The notes: a model not told the origin generated them from the sequence alone. A stretch of DNA of 64,000 nt from Tetmemena sp. SeJ-2015 (GCA_027382625.1 JAJKFJ010020921.1:1-64000), one strand, 5' to 3'; counted from the first letter of the stretch, positions 10,075 through 22,212 are shown. Translations and numbers: made by a program.

Positions 10075-10545
10075 CTTCGAATTAAATGCTGCTAAAGGTG
10101 TTGGAAACTATGATCTCTATCGCTAAGTGATAAGACAGACAAATAGTGACCCACCTATACTATAGCCTATCATACCTCAAGATAAAAGGACACAGGTCTC
10201 CCATGATTTTCTTGAAAAACTTTGAATACGTTTTATTCTCTGGCTAAATAAGTCTAAACTAAGAGCTGACTCACATCCCATGGATTAGGCATTGAGAGGT
10301 TGCAGTTCTCTTGGAGGCCAAGCCATCGTTGGACACTTACTCGATGGGACTCATCAGCTGCAGCGGATTTTTAAAAGTACCATTGCTCTCCAAAGCCATC
10401 TAAAAAAGCTTGGTAAAGCAGGCGCTCCTATTTGATTATTGGTCAGAAAAGAATTCGTTCAATGTTTAATGGCTCATGCAATCTCAAGACAGCTTCGCAA
10501 ATTTCAATACTACAAATTGATGGCTTGGAGAATAATTTGAGGAAA
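10075..10545 (+). CDS. Unknown protein, about 155 codons
   Basis: One frame stays coherent throughout: D-L-Y-R-Q-V-I-R-Q-T-N-S-D-P-P, then L-R-G-C-S-S-L-G-G-Q-A-I-V-G-H-L-L-D-G-T and K-S-T-I-A-L-Q-S-H-L-K-K-L-G. It contains three in-frame TGA codons in hydrophobic contexts (K-L-W-I-R-F, P-I-W-L-L-V and I-I-W-G-K if Trp). No family recognised, and no convincing ATG start. The reading ends near TGA-rich, AT-rich sequence. Confidence 0.45.
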
Positions 10546-10979
10546 GTATATATATATAAAATGCCATGATTTATTGTTTTGAATATTAAATTATATTCCG
10601 TACTTTTCTTTATGATTGTATTAAATAAAATTTAACTCTGTGCTTCAGCTGTAACTCAATTTAGTCTTAATTTCAATATTGAAGTTTATAATAGGAGAGT
10701 TAGTTCTTAAATATCTGCTGCTAATCTACCTTTACCTTGTAATCCAAATTCTTACTCAAAATCTCAAGTAATAAGTATTAATAAATTGATAAAGAACCCG
10801 ACGAGGAAACAAGTTAAATAAAGGTGCAAAATGAAAATTAAAGCAATTTTCTAAGGGAAGTTCAATTGAATCAAGAAACTCTTAGAACAGGTTCATCTTA
10901 TTTACAGTCTTTTTAATTTAATTAGAAAGCTGGCTTGCATTTTGATATGAGCTTTTAGATATCCAACACTAGAAGATGA

Positions 10980-13900
10980 CTTCCACTTTCAATCTTTACT
11001 AACAGATTTCGAGAAATTGGAGAGCATTTTATACTTCCTATTATCGGAATAATATAGTACCCTCAATGAAATCATGGCTATCAAGCAACGAGCAACTTTA
11101 AGAGTCTTTATGCAAAATAGAAATTCTAAATTTAAATGCCTAAGTGAATATAGAGATTTGCAAAAACATCATTATAATGATAGGGGATAATAAACTTTCT
11201 AATCAAATCATTCCTTTTTTATCATTAATGTAAGTCTTTTATCCCATTACCAAAGTCATCTTTTAAGTTGAGCTCAAGTACATCAAAAAGGCAAACAATG
11301 ATGAACTCAAATAAGGATTTGGAGTTTCATTTTTGAAATGAGGAAATAACTCTCAGAAAAATAAATTAATAACAATAAAGCTTAATAAATTCAATACCAA
11401 AATACTATAAACGGGAAGATATTGGCAAGAGAGGATGGAAAAGCTACATATGTTAGTGATAAATAAGAAGAAGTTGTTGGCTTCTAATATCAAGATATGG
11501 TCAATCAAAGTAAGTTCATTCAAAACATTTTGGATTTTAGATCATCTAGAATTCAGTGATCAAGAATTTAATACTCGTTTATTTAAACAATTTTTAATTT
11601 CAGGACAGAGTTTCATAAATTTACTGAAACACTTAAATAAGTAAATTAAAGTCACCCCCAACATCGCCTTGCTTCTTATCACTAAAAGATAGATGATATC
11701 CATCTCCCCTCATTTGTAAAAGCTCTATCATTTAATTGGAAAAATAAAGTTGACGATAATAAAATACAGTATCTTCAACAATGATAAAAATTTCAGCCTA
11801 ACAAATAGCTATAATCTGAAGAAAAGACAGAGATTCTCCAAAAAATATATCAATTCATGATTAAGAATATATATAAGATGCGCTTCATTATTGCATATAG
11901 ATGACTAGCAAGTATTTATACTCATTTAGCATTTTTTTGTATTCCATTTTATAATTAAAATGTATCCCTTTTCCCACTGTTATATTTAACCTTATCTAAA
12001 TTCTTGATAGCTAATTTTTTCGAGCTCTATGAATTAAAGATTAATCCATTCAATAAAGACTGCAACTTTAAGATTTTCTCAATGATTGAGTTTATAAGCA
12101 ATTTTATTAACAAAAGCATATCGCCATAAAAGTGTATCTTAATTCAAAAGAGAATATTGCAAATATCACCTACACGCCAATAATTCAATCAAGCTTACCA
12201 AAAGTCAGTAAATTCAAATTATTTTAAGATATTCATTATAATATGAACATGCCTCTGCTCAGATGAATATTTTCACAAAAGCTTGGCAACTCTCCAATGA
12301 GATAACGTTGAGTATTAGCTAAAGTAGCTGAAACAAAATTAAACTTCTTAAAATTCATCTTCAAAGAGATTTTTTAATAGATTATTACTTCCAAGTATAA
12401 CTTTTAATATAAGAATAATTATAACTTTCCAATTAATGAAAAACCTATTTGCAATCAATTTCAGCTTAAACAGAACTTCCAGTACGCTAAGCTTCACCAG
12501 ATGCAACCTAACTTGATTCAAGTAATAATATTTAACCTGAAATGATCAAAAAATAAGAAAGCATTTTGTAGACTTATTGTTAAGCATTTTTAAAGTAGGC
12601 GTTTCTAGACATAGACTCATAGGTTGTTGACACTGATCCTGGAGATCCAATAATCTCTCATCATAATGATGACTCTTACGCCTTACAAGCTATTTAGACT
12701 CCAAAGTAATTATCTCAGATAACGAAATAAAATTGATCTCAACTCAGATGCTTAGAGCTCTAGTATGCACGGCAGGCGATCTTTATTAAATTAAAGAGTC
12801 AGCGATGTTATCTCATATTTATCGACTGTAAAAGTTAATTATAATTCCCCAACCCCATAATCTAACTAGCTATCTTCCAAGCTTATAATTAATTTTAATT
12901 TAAGCTTCTTTACCAAGAATCATAATCTCAAACTCCAGCGGGTATTTTCTAAACTCAAATTCCAAAAAGAATATAAACTTAAATTTAATTGAGAATCATT
13001 AAAAATATCTTTAAAAAAAGGAAGTGGTCAGTCGCTAGTAATTTAAGATTCTAAATTTGTGGAGATCCAAGGCTATATAACAAACTCATATAATGAGGCT
13101 GCGCTATCTTTCGTTTAGATAAGAAACTTTAATTTTACTTTTTTAATAAACATTAACTCTATAAATCATTCAATCAAAGGTTCAGCACGGATTATTGCCT
13201 CTTCAGAATAATAATTTGTCTGATGATGAAGATAAGAGAATGAGATAGAGGCAGTTGAAGAAAAAGTTTAATGACTCCTCTAGCAGATAGCAGTTCTCAA
13301 TAGAAAATTCAAAATAGAGTTAGAATGGGAGAGATGCATAAAGAAAATATAATAAATCGAAAAATGCTAAAAATGATAAAGTATTTTCAATTCTATCTCC
13401 TTCTTCCAACTATAAATCAAGCATTAAGAGTTAGAGGAAATTAAAAGAATCAGAGTAGAAGAGTAAAAGTAATAAGGTACTTACTCAAGTACAAAAGCTC
13501 TTAAAATTAAAGTATAGGACACATATGAGTAAAGTCAAAAATACAATAATAGCTAAATATGATAAATAGTAAAATATTAGTAAACAAGTCTAGCAGCCAA
13601 TTCATGGAAAGAGAAGCCCTACATAGTGAACAGGGTAAGCAGGGAAATCTGCTGTGAAGTTTATCCTTTGTAAATAAAGTGTTCTTAATTAGTTTGATTC
13701 TCAGCTTGATTTAAATGCTGTTAAGTCTTACTGAGACAAGCACGTAACTTATTAAAAAATTCTCACTCAAATTTCTCATTTACTTAAACTCGACTTACAG
13801 TTTTATATCTATATATTTTACTATTGCATCTTCTCTCTTGTGGATGGAGACAGCAAGTAAGACACAATTTTCAGAATTAATTCTGTAAGGATGTAGCTAA

Positions 13901-15051
13901 TCCTGGAATTTTAGACTTATAGCCCACAAAAATTCTGGTAATAACACCCTTATAAAAGGCAAGGAATCATTGTTTAAGCTTTAAAAATTTTATATGTAAA
14001 ATTGTTTAACTTCTCTTTTCAGCCCTAATGGATAAAGATTTACAAATAATTAGCCTCTTAAGAATAGCAGATTTAAATTCAAAGCAAATCGAAGAGCCAA
14101 TAATTATTTTCAGAATCAGCTAGAATTTATAATGTATCATTTAATTTTAACTTATAAGAATTCTTGCTAGGCATTAACTGTAAAATAGTAGCAATAAGTC
14201 ATAGTATCGAATGAAAGCTTTTAAATTACCGTCATTTTTAAGTATAAAAAAATAGCCTTAAGATTTAATTCAAGATCGACTATAATCGAACAGAAGCTCA
14301 AACTTAATTCCCTCATTTGCATCTCAAACAGTCTTCATCCTTACAAAGTTAATTAACAAAGGGAATGATAAAAGGCATCAATATGACAATGATTAAGTAA
14401 CTAATGTAGAAGAGGCTTCTGTAGATGAGAGAAAGAGATTATTTAATTTTTCAGTAAATAAATATCATTTAATAATTTCATTAAGCAAATGTTGCAGTTG
14501 AAGCTTTAGGAATTGTAAATATTGCTTAAAAAGGGATGAAAAAATTATCAAAATTTAAGATGGCCTCTTTTATAAAGTCACTGAGAAGATACAGTATAGT
14601 GATATTAAAAATTTATATAAATTTAATTATGTCTTGCAGAAGACAATGATGAAGACGACGGCAAAGAAAAGATGGAGTTTTAAAAATGTGGGAATGATAA
14701 TAATTGCTTAATAACAGCAGCAGTAGCAGATATAGAGCTTAGAACCCGGACACCTTATGACTACAGACTATGCGCTACGCTGAGATCTGGTACTAGAGAC
14801 AGAGTGCAGACTCTCTGAGACAAACATACAGTACCAAGACATTGAATCCGAAGCCCTAGAGTGTTCAACAGATAACTCACTCAGACAGTGAGGGTTTGAA
14901 CAGCTAAGATTCCTGGCCATTGCCCTGTTGAGAGAGTGTCAACACCAGGCTCTCTTGTGTCTATCGGCAGTATCAACCTTTGGCAAAGGGTACCGAAGCT
15001 AGAGAGCACCAGTGAAGCTTCGAAGAGTAAGCGGCTCCATGATGGACTTGA
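10980..15051 (+). CDS. Very large unknown protein, about 1,350 codons
   Basis: From about 10,980 a helical segment (L-E-S-I-L-Y-F-L-L-S-E-Q-Y) leads into V-N-I-E-I-C-K-N-I-I-I-M-I-G-D and a long hydrophobic/polar alternation. From 12,001 to about 15,050 a single phase stays open and protein-like for about 1,000 codons, including a Lys/Ser/Asn-rich middle (13,185-13,700) with many TAA/TAG as Gln and TGA in S-Y-W-D-K-H and T-Q-W-T-G-Q contexts. Phase changes occur near 11,050 and 11,980. TGA at 15,040 or 15,049 is the likely stop. The amphipathic pattern loosely recalls VPS13-like lipid-transfer proteins, but no diagnostic motif was seen. It may be more than one gene. Confidence 0.4.
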
Positions 15052-15326
15052 GTCCCAATATATAAGAGGGAGGAGTAAGTGTTATAGAAAAGAAAAGCAA
15101 AATATAAATTAAATATCTTCCTTATTCACTCTAATTTAATCATCTTCTAATATTGTCTGTAGCTCTTTTTTGTGCTATATAGGAATATATATATTTGTTT
15201 CATAATATATCTATTCGATAAAATATTTGTTAATTATTTAAAGATACGTTTCCCTATTAAACCAAATTGATATGTGCATATTTGTTTAAAGTATTATTTT
15301 TAAACTTCTCTTAATTATAAAATACT

Positions 15327-16474
15327 ATGGATGAGGAGAATCTAGAACTTTAATCTGGAGATACTTTCCTTTGTAGATTTATTCTGTACCCAAGTGCAGC
15401 TTCGTTGAACTTCAGAGAGACTCCGAAGAATATAGAGCAACAGAGCTTGGAGATACAACTTGACCAAATAAAGTTGCAAGAACAGACTTTAACTGTCAAT
15501 TATACCACAGGAAACGAGGACATAGATATCTATCAAAGAATATACTATGATAAAGTATGTACTTTATTTTCATTTTAAAGTTATAGATGCCAAATATAAT
15601 GCTAGATGAAGAACTTTCTATGAACTCATTACTCAGTATTAAATCTTAAGGTCCTTAATAAGCAGCTCTTAAAGAGTCGCTCTTTTATAATTTGCTTTTG
15701 TAATTATTTGTAGCTGTAGCTGGAGACTTATCTGACAGTTTAAAAGTGAAGTAGAAAATTTATTCTACTGCTTAAAAGAAGTAAAACACTAATCAGTTAA
15801 CTTCGAATCCGAATTTCTTGTTTTATCTTGAAAGTATTTAGAATGATAGGAGAATGACGGGCACGAGAGATCTATGTCCAATCTAGATTCTGAAAACAGA
15901 ATAGCTCTCTTGCTTTTCAACCTATAAGTATCATTAGATTTTCTCAATATAGAGAATAAATTTAATTACTAATTGATAAAGTTTTGTTCAAGCTGAAAAT
16001 GAAATAAAAACCTCAAACTTATTGAATTCTATGCTTGATAAGGAGTAAATGATGAAGCTTTTAAGATCAAACAAAAAGTTCCAGCAATCTTAGAAACCAA
16101 AGACTCTAGGCTATGAAACAAATATTGAGCAGGAGAAAAATAATTCATTCACGATTTCAAATGATAAAAAAGATATAAGAGCTAGCAAGTTGCAATCAGT
16201 AACCAATAGCACCTAAGTCTCATTAGAGAAAGTATTCCCTAAGCCAATTATAGGAGGAAAAAATTCTAACATAGATTATTAAGAGATGATATAGGAGATA
16301 GGTATGGAAGCATTGGACGGCAAGGAGCACTTTGGAGGAGGAGGAGGAGGAGGAGGAGGAGGAGGAGGAGTATCAATTAAAGTAAGGTTAACACTTCTCC
16401 TAGTTAGTTCATATTGGCTAGAGAGAAATAAGAAAAATAAAATGTTGAATTCTAAAGATGAAGAGGGAGGATGA
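15327..16474 (+). CDS. Unknown protein with one 26-nt intron and a poly-Gly run
   Basis: ATG 15,327 starts M-D-E-E-N-L-E-L-Q-S-G-D-T-F-L. A candidate intron at 15,555-15,580 (GTATGTACTTTA...TTTTAAAG, 26 nt) splits the reading, and its removal joins two coherent frames. The long second exon is Ser/Lys/Gln-rich with about 20 TAA/TAG codons as Gln, one mid-gene TGA (L-I-T-N-W-Q-S) and eleven Gly from a GGA run near 16,339-16,371, ending at TGA 16,472-16,474. The coherence on both sides of the internal TGA argues that it is sense. No family recognised. One of the cleanest genes in the window. Confidence 0.6.
16339..16371. repeat. (GGA)n microsatellite encoding poly-Gly
   Basis: Eleven GGA triplets in frame in the gene 15,327-16,474, similar to the tract at 4,460-4,496 in an unrelated gene. 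Confidence 0.85.
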
Positions 16475-16485
16475 AGGTATGAATA

Positions 16486-16880
16486 CGAATGGATCTCTAC
16501 AAGGAGCTTCAGTTACTAAAAAGCTCAAAAAGATTTTCACAGAGAAGATAGGCAGACTGAGTAGAGCTATTTTAAAGAGTTAAAAATGTTGGAGGAGTTA
16601 AACTAAAAAATAATAAAATCAAGCAACCAAAGCTAATGGAAGAAAAGGAAGAAGATAAATGAAGCCACACATTCTTATGCTATTCAATTTCGGTTGACAA
16701 ACAGATTTTGAAGTCACTGGCAAGTATCATTAGTCTATAAAATCATTATAAATCTACATTGAGAACTGCACTAAGCGTTTTACCCTTGATAATTTAAATT
16801 AAAGAGAATAGTGATTAGGTTAAGTAATCTGGGAGCTATATAGCTTCTGCTTAAGATGATAAACTCTTGGTACTATGAGA
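16486..16880 (+). CDS. Coding-like fragment, unknown
   Basis: Begins G-M-N-T-N-G-S-L-Q-G-A-S-V-T-K-K-L-K-K-I-F, then in a neighbouring frame K-N-V-G-G-V-K-L-K-N-N-K-I-K-Q-P and V-D-K-Q-I-L-K-S-L-A-S-I. At least one frame change is needed. It could be a downstream exon of the preceding gene, 12 bp away, if the TGA at 16,472 is read as Trp. Confidence 0.3.
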
Positions 16881-17039
16881 ACGCCTTAGTCAATAAAGGC
16901 CAGTCTATGATTGAATATGTCTACTATTTAAATTATTTATTTCACAGTTTTCTCCCAACTCCTGTTAGAATAAATAAGGAATTGTAAAAATTACTGAAAA
17001 GATAATAAGAACTTTTGGTTTAAATTTTAGAGAGCAAAG

Positions 17040-17101
17040 CTAGGATTTTAATCCTAGCGCCCCTATTCGCACAATTCTTTTAGATAAGGGCGCTAGGATT
17101 A
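17040..17101. repeat. Nested palindrome / strong hairpin
   Basis: CTAGGATTTTAATCCTAG (17,040-17,057) is itself a palindrome. Its right half, extended to TAATCCTAGCGCCC (17,049-17,062), pairs perfectly with GGGCGCTAGGATTA (17,088-17,101) across a 25-nt loop. Three copies of an 8-bp word thus alternate in orientation, and two mutually exclusive hairpins are possible. It lies in an AT-rich gap between coding islands. Confidence 0.85.
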
Positions 17102-17319
17102 TGGCAATCAACTACAATGTTTTACAAATTGAATTCGCTTTTCACTTTAAAGGAAGGAAAATTATTCCTTGAATCATCTTTTAAAGTTTTATTAAAAAAC
17201 TAGAGCTTCCTGAGGAGAGAATTTGCTTTGGATAGCACTTATTTTAAATCTGATAAGCATCATTTTAAAAATGTTTCTTTTAAATATGATGTAAGGTGGC
17301 CGACTACATAATTCTAATA

Positions 17320-17912
17320 AGATCTATTACGAGATTTGTGCGCTTAAAAGCAGCATTAAAAGAACTGATGCTATTCTCTGCAAGCTCAATTTGAATGACC
17401 TGACTGTAACCTGTGAATATGCATATGAACTTGGCGTGGATCTCAAGAGAAAGATCAAGGACACCATATGCCAATATATATAAGTATGAAAATTATAGTT
17501 TTGTCAAGCTTTGATTGAGAGTTGCAGATTCTTAATGCAATCTGCATGTCAGAGAAGAGTGTTCCATCGATCCACAACTCAAATACCTCAAAGATCTCAT
17601 GATGTAAAACTCAATAGAAGCAATAGCCGTCTCTCTATTCAATTCATCCAATATTCTAAAAAAGCTTACAAAGTGAAAAACAAAGTGGCTTTGTAGCTAC
17701 ATAATATATTTAAAACGACTAATTATATATTGATGAAGAAGCAGTCACTAACTCTATTTGTTCCAATAGAGGCAGTGAATATTTTATCCTTTTTTGGAGA
17801 GGTAAAAATAATTTCGCTTGTCTTAACTTCTAATTATTTTTCTCGAATTATTTTTGACTTCAAGTAAAAGTAAGATTTCAACAGTGATTGTTTAATGGTG
17901 ATTTTTGACTGA
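17320..17912 (+). CDS. Unknown protein with a BTB/BACK-like helical stretch
   Basis: The frame reads Y-Y-E-I-C-A-L-K-S-S-I-K-R-T-D-A-I-L then N-L-N-D-L-T-V-T-C-E-Y-A-Y-E-L-G-V-D-L-K followed by I-K-D-T-I-C-Q-Y-I. This resembles the end of BTB domains, where a residue set N-x-x-x-L-L-x-x-A-x-x-x-x-x-x-x-L precedes a C-x-x-x-I. The match is by eye and weak. A possible 15-nt intron (GTATGAAAATTATAG) begins at 17,486 but does not change phase. The frame continues to TGA 17,910-17,912. Confidence 0.4.
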
Positions 17913-18419
17913 GAGAGACTTTTGAATGGAATAAAAAGGGAATGCCGCTCGAGACTATCATCTCTTTTACATTTAGATACGAGCTTGCGCAAATTTAAAA
18001 AACACCCTTTCTCCCAAATATTTCAAAGGAATATATGCTACAAACTATTTATCATTCGGATTCATTTTTTTTCATTTTAAATTTTCCCATTATATTTGAT
18101 AAAGCAAGATTATGCTAAAAATAATAAGCTTAAAAATAAAGGGTGCCAGTTGATGAGCATTTAAGAATATATAAAAGCTGTAGTGCCAGTGCGTCGATAA
18201 ATGTGAATTCTAGATAGGACAAAGATCAAGGATGAAATTAAAGAAAAGCCACTTCATGACCACTAAATAAATGCTGGCCATGAAATTAATCGATTCCAGA
18301 TTGATAAAAATCAAAGCCTCATCAAGTAGGAATCTGTTCAAATTTTTCACTACAGTGATGTGAAGGTCATAATTTAGAGTATTCAGATTTAATCTTCGAA
18401 TTTTATATAATTGGTTTTA
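17913..18419. other. AT-rich leader to the kinesin fragment, no gene called
   Basis: Some plus-strand frames near 18,140-18,400 look weakly coding and could be 5' exons of the kinesin gene, but none is supported by a motif. Confidence 0.35.
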
Positions 18420-19105
18420 GTGTGAGAGGTAAAGAAAGGAGCAAGGCTTACAGATTCGGTCAAGTTTTTGACATGAATACAAAGCAAATCATAAGTCTAT
18501 AAAGCTTTCAACATTTAAAATACAGTTAAAAGAATAATCTAAGTATGTTATTCATTTCGAGAGTCAATCATTATAACGCCCTTTCAATTAAATTCTAAAA
18601 TTCTTCTTGAGTTATCATGCGACTATTTTCGCCTATGAATGGACAAGATCTGGAAAGACTTTCAATATGAAGGGCAATAAATATGTCAAGACTTTAGAGT
18701 AAGCTGATGGAGCAAGAATGATCAAAGTACCTCAACAAGGCAGCGGCCAAGATATAGAATAGCTAATTTACTTTATCTCTGTAAAGTATGTTTTGCTGGA
18801 ATAGCATATCCTGCTCTATAGGATTTGTTTAAGAATAAAACTAGTGAAGGAGGGGGGGAGGTAAGCAAATCAATAATTTCTGCTCCTTCCTCTAAATTTA
18901 AAATGTTAGAATGTATGATCTACTAAATGGAAACAGTCTCCAAGCTGGCAAATAGAAAAATCATGAGAAGGCTCCTTCAGTAAGGATTGAGAATAAGATG
19001 GACTAAAACGGAGTAGTTCGTGGGAGTGAATTTAATGCGAACGAATGCCAAAATGTTTGAGACGTTATTGCACAATTAAACTTGGGAATTCAAATTTTAA
19101 ACTAT
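18420..19105 (+). pseudogene. Kinesin motor domain, N-terminal half, P-loop altered
   Basis: Kinesin motors couple ATP hydrolysis to movement on microtubules. Order fits the fold: Y-R-F-G-Q-V-F-D (cf. F-x-F-D-x-V-F), then A-T-I-F-A-Y-E-W-T-R-S-G-K-T-F-N-M at 18,620-18,668 (family A-Y-G-Q-T-G-S-G-K-T), then V-P-Q-Q-G-S-G-Q-D-I-E-Q-L-I, and after a gap (about 18,790-18,905, G-rich) M-Y-D-L-L-N-G-N and V-R-I-E-N-K-M-D-Q-N-G-V-V-R-G. Two P-loop glycines are replaced (GGA to GAA and AGA), which should abolish ATP binding. The SSRSH and DLAGSE switches were not found next, and the rest of the motor appears at 20,880. Confidence 0.65.
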
Positions 19106-19239
19106 TATTTTTTGCCTCTTCGTTTTCAGATTTTATATTTAAATTTCAGTATAACTGGAAAGTTTATAGTTTTAATAAATTCAAACTTAGATTATGCTTT
19201 TACTAACAAACATTAGCTAATGAATTTAACTGGCTTTTA

Positions 19240-20760
19240 AAAGATTTCAGCTACTGTCACTACAGGCTAAACCCATAAAGAATCTATAAAAAGAAATTAC
19301 ACTCAGGAAATTTATATCAGTATTTAACATGAGAATGTGATGAAACTGATTATGCTGTATAAAGAGATTTATTTTATCATTAAAATAATTAAGAATCGAT
19401 CCTTGGAAAAGAATCATCAACTGAAAAGAATGGCAAGCATAATGTTTTAAATAAAGTCAGAATGCTTCATATCGAAATTTATAATGCAAACGATCTCATA
19501 TCATTATTGAGTTATTTAACTAATTAAAGCTTCAAGCGTTTGGGCTTCAACTGAAAGTTGAAGAGGATTTCATAAATCTTAGAGATGGAAAAAAGATTTG
19601 AGTATGTATTTCTATCCAAATTATAAGCTTTAAAATTGTTAGAGCCATTTGATTTGGAAAGATGATGGGTAACATAGCAGCAAAGAGCATTTCACAATTT
19701 AAGTGAACTACAATTATTTTAAGTTATATAAGATTAAAAATAATAAAATGAAGTGGGTTGAAATGAACTTGATAATTAAAGATTTAGTTCTTCTGTAAAA
19801 TGAATAAGAACCTGTAAAAGCCCAGCAGATACATATATGCAAGGTTGCATTCTATGCCTTCTATGTCTACTCAATAGTTCTAAAGCCTTGAGTAAACACC
19901 TACTCACAAAGCTTCTCTCAAGACCTAATCATCTTCTAAAATTCAACCTATCAAGCTTGATTTAATTTATTTGTTTCCCTGAGCATTCTAAGACAATAAA
20001 TGATCAAACAAATTATACAAGATCTCACTCTAAATCTCCTGTAAAGACTTACAAAGAGCAGGTAAAAATTGTCAATGAAAGACTATAAAATAAATCTGAA
20101 AACTCCTTCAAGCTAATTGAAGCATAGGAGATGAAAAAGAGATGATTGCTATAGGAACCGAGACTTTAAAGAAATGTGGTTGCAATCTTTCGAGAAAACC
20201 TTCACTTACGAGAAGATTGATATTCTTGAAAGCATTATCAGAGCATATAAATAAGAGTTTGAGAGCTTGGTCTATGCAAAGATCATAAATACCATTGAAA
20301 ATCTACTTATGAATTTCATGGAGGAGCTAAGACCTCTCACACTTCTATATAAAAGATCTACCAAGAGTTTATTGAGTTATGCATGCACAATATAATATTA
20401 GAGAAATAGTCAAGACACTTGAGATTTTATTCTACAAATGTTTTTAGAAGCAGAATATTGATGTGACAAAAGTTTAGTCATTGGTGGAAATAACGACTAC
20501 TCTAAACCGGTTATGCGGCAATAAAGGAAGGTTAAGAAACCAAATTATTTGAATGAAGAATCGATGTAAAGTGACTATGATTTAGAATTAGCTGGATTTT
20601 GATAATGAGTAAAGTCACTCTAAAAACAGAATACAACCTATGGATACTATGGCTATATAATATCAGTTATTGCGAATTGGAGGAGATATGGGCGATGTTG
20701 TCCCTCCTATGGCAAGATATTCCAAGAAATCTTATATTTTTTATTATGGTAATTTAACTG
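19240..20760 (+). CDS. Unknown helical protein inside the kinesin interval
   Basis: Coherent segments: K-M-K-W-V-E-M-N-L-I-I-K-D-L-V-L-L-Q (19,740 on), then F-E-K-T-F-T-Y-E-K-I-D-I-L-E-S-I and N-T-I-E-N-L-L-M-N-F-M-E-E-L-R near 20,190-20,330, and finally D-V-V-P-P-M-A-R-Y-S-K-K-S-Y-I-F-Y. Frame changes are needed. None of it resembles a kinesin motor. It may be a gene inserted between the two halves, or non-motor sequence of a rearranged locus. Confidence 0.35.
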
Positions 20761-20879
20761 GAGATTAAACACACTTTATTTCTCTATTTACTTAGTAATT
20801 AAAAATAAGGTTGAAGTTTCTCTTAATCTGAATCATGTATTTATATTTTAATAGTGAAAATAATGGATCCTTCTAACTT

Positions 20880-21480
20880 ACATTTTCCATTTTAATTTAT
20901 TAATCGCCGGAGTGAAGTGAGTTCTTAAGGAAGGGGATTCTTAATTTAATGGATCAAAGATTCAAAGCTAACTAGTTAACTGAAGCAGTCTTTGGGAGGA
21001 AATTCGTACTGTCTAATGATTGCCTGAATTTCTCCATCAGATATATACTACGAGGAGGGTGTTTAAACTTTGAGCTATGTTAAAAGAGCAGCCAATATAT
21101 CCAACTTGTCTACTAAAAATATCGATGCTTTTTTAACGACCACAAGGTATAATTTCATTAAAGATAAATATAGTCATAGCATAAAATCAATTGATAGATC
21201 GAACTCAAGAATGCAAACAAATGCCATTAGTTATCTTTCAATTACTATAAATTCAGTATTTAGCAACGAAAGTACTTCATCCTATCTTACAAACAATAAG
21301 CTTTCTAACGATCTAAATATTATAGGGTATTAAGCAATGAGTTCAAATAGCACAATCGACAGAACTCAGCCCGATGTTCAGATCAAAGGAAGAACACTCA
21401 ACAAAAAGAAGTCTTTATCTACAAAGATTCATTATCAAGGGTAAACTTCATCAATGACTTCCTCAACAACGGAACTGCAG
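20880..21480 (+). pseudogene. Kinesin motor domain, C-terminal half
   Basis: After V-L-K-E-G-D-S-Q-F-N-G-S-K-I the frame reaches G-G-N-S-Y-C-L-M-I-A-[TGA]-I-S-P-S-D then Y-E-E-G-V-Q-T-L-S-Y-V-K-R-A-A-N-I-S-N, the last strand and helix of kinesin motors (family M-I-A-x-I-S-P-x-x...T-L-x-Y-A-x-R-A-x-x-I-x-N). Frame changes occur near 20,981 and 20,997. The TGA at 21,025-21,027 sits where kinesins usually have Cys, Asn, Thr or Ala. A Ser/Thr/Asn-rich tail follows. Same strand as the N-terminal half, about 1.8 kb away. Confidence 0.65.
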
Positions 21481-21610
21481 CATCTCCTCATTTATTTTTA
21501 TTTTATTTTTAAAATTTAATGAGAGAGAGGCTTAGACTGTGACTAAAATAAAAAGGCAACCATTAACTGTTCTTTTGTTATATGATACTCGTGATAATGA
21601 GAATTTCACA

Positions 21611-21633
21611 CTCTCTCTCTCTCTCTCTCTCTC
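21611..21633. repeat. (CT)n microsatellite
   Basis: Uninterrupted CT dinucleotides just upstream of the ATG at 21,647. Confidence 0.9.
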
Positions 21634-21646
21634 ATAATTTAATTAA

Positions 21647-22085
21647 ATGTTTTTTGGAGGAAGTGGAACTTATGAGAGAGGGGCTGATTAAGTTTTAAAA
21701 GCAGGGATGCCTCAAGTTCAATCAACCTCGTAAATGAAGATGAATTTGAATTAGCAATATGCGATGCATCCTCATGGAAGCCCTAATCTCTCAGATTAAG
21801 ATCATATAGCGCAGTTCAGAGTCACTTAAACTAAAAAATATTAAATGAAATATCACCTAAATACTTTTTAATTTAAATATCTTAAAAAGAATTATCATGA
21901 AGATTCTTAAGAAGTTTAGATGAGCAAGAACAATGGGCATGGAAACAGTGACACCGTGACTTAAGATTCAGATGAAGAAGTACCAGCAATCCTAACAAGA
22001 CTTTAGGCATTCTAATAACTAATTCATAATTCAATTTAAAGGTAACAAAAGTATTTTTGTGTGACAACATTATAAATTCAAATTT
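21647..22085 (+). CDS. Unknown Gln-rich protein, N-terminal part
   Basis: ATG 21,647 opens M-F-F-G-G-S-G-T-Y-E-R-G-A-D-Q-V-L-K-A-G with 15 or more TAA/TAG codons as Gln and no TGA, running through an acidic patch (D-S-D-E-E-V-P-A-I-L-T-R-L). A GTAACA donor-like site near 22,040 precedes AT-rich sequence, so the Ser/Gln-rich reading at 22,213 could be the next exon. No family recognised. The start is clear because it follows non-coding CT repeats. Confidence 0.5.
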
Positions 22086-22212
22086 GGCATAAAAATCATT
22101 ATCAAATAGCTTCTAATAAAATAACTTACGCTTTACAATCAATAAATATTATAGAATGTTTTCTTTCATTTTTTAAATTAATATCATATTCAATGATTAA
22201 TTGTCTTGGTTC

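Noticed and set aside
14702..14722. Poly-Gln tract of mixed TAA/CAG/TAG codons as code evidence
   Set aside because: The phase that is coherent upstream and downstream reads this stretch as Asn/Ser, so it cannot be used to prove TAA/TAG=Gln.
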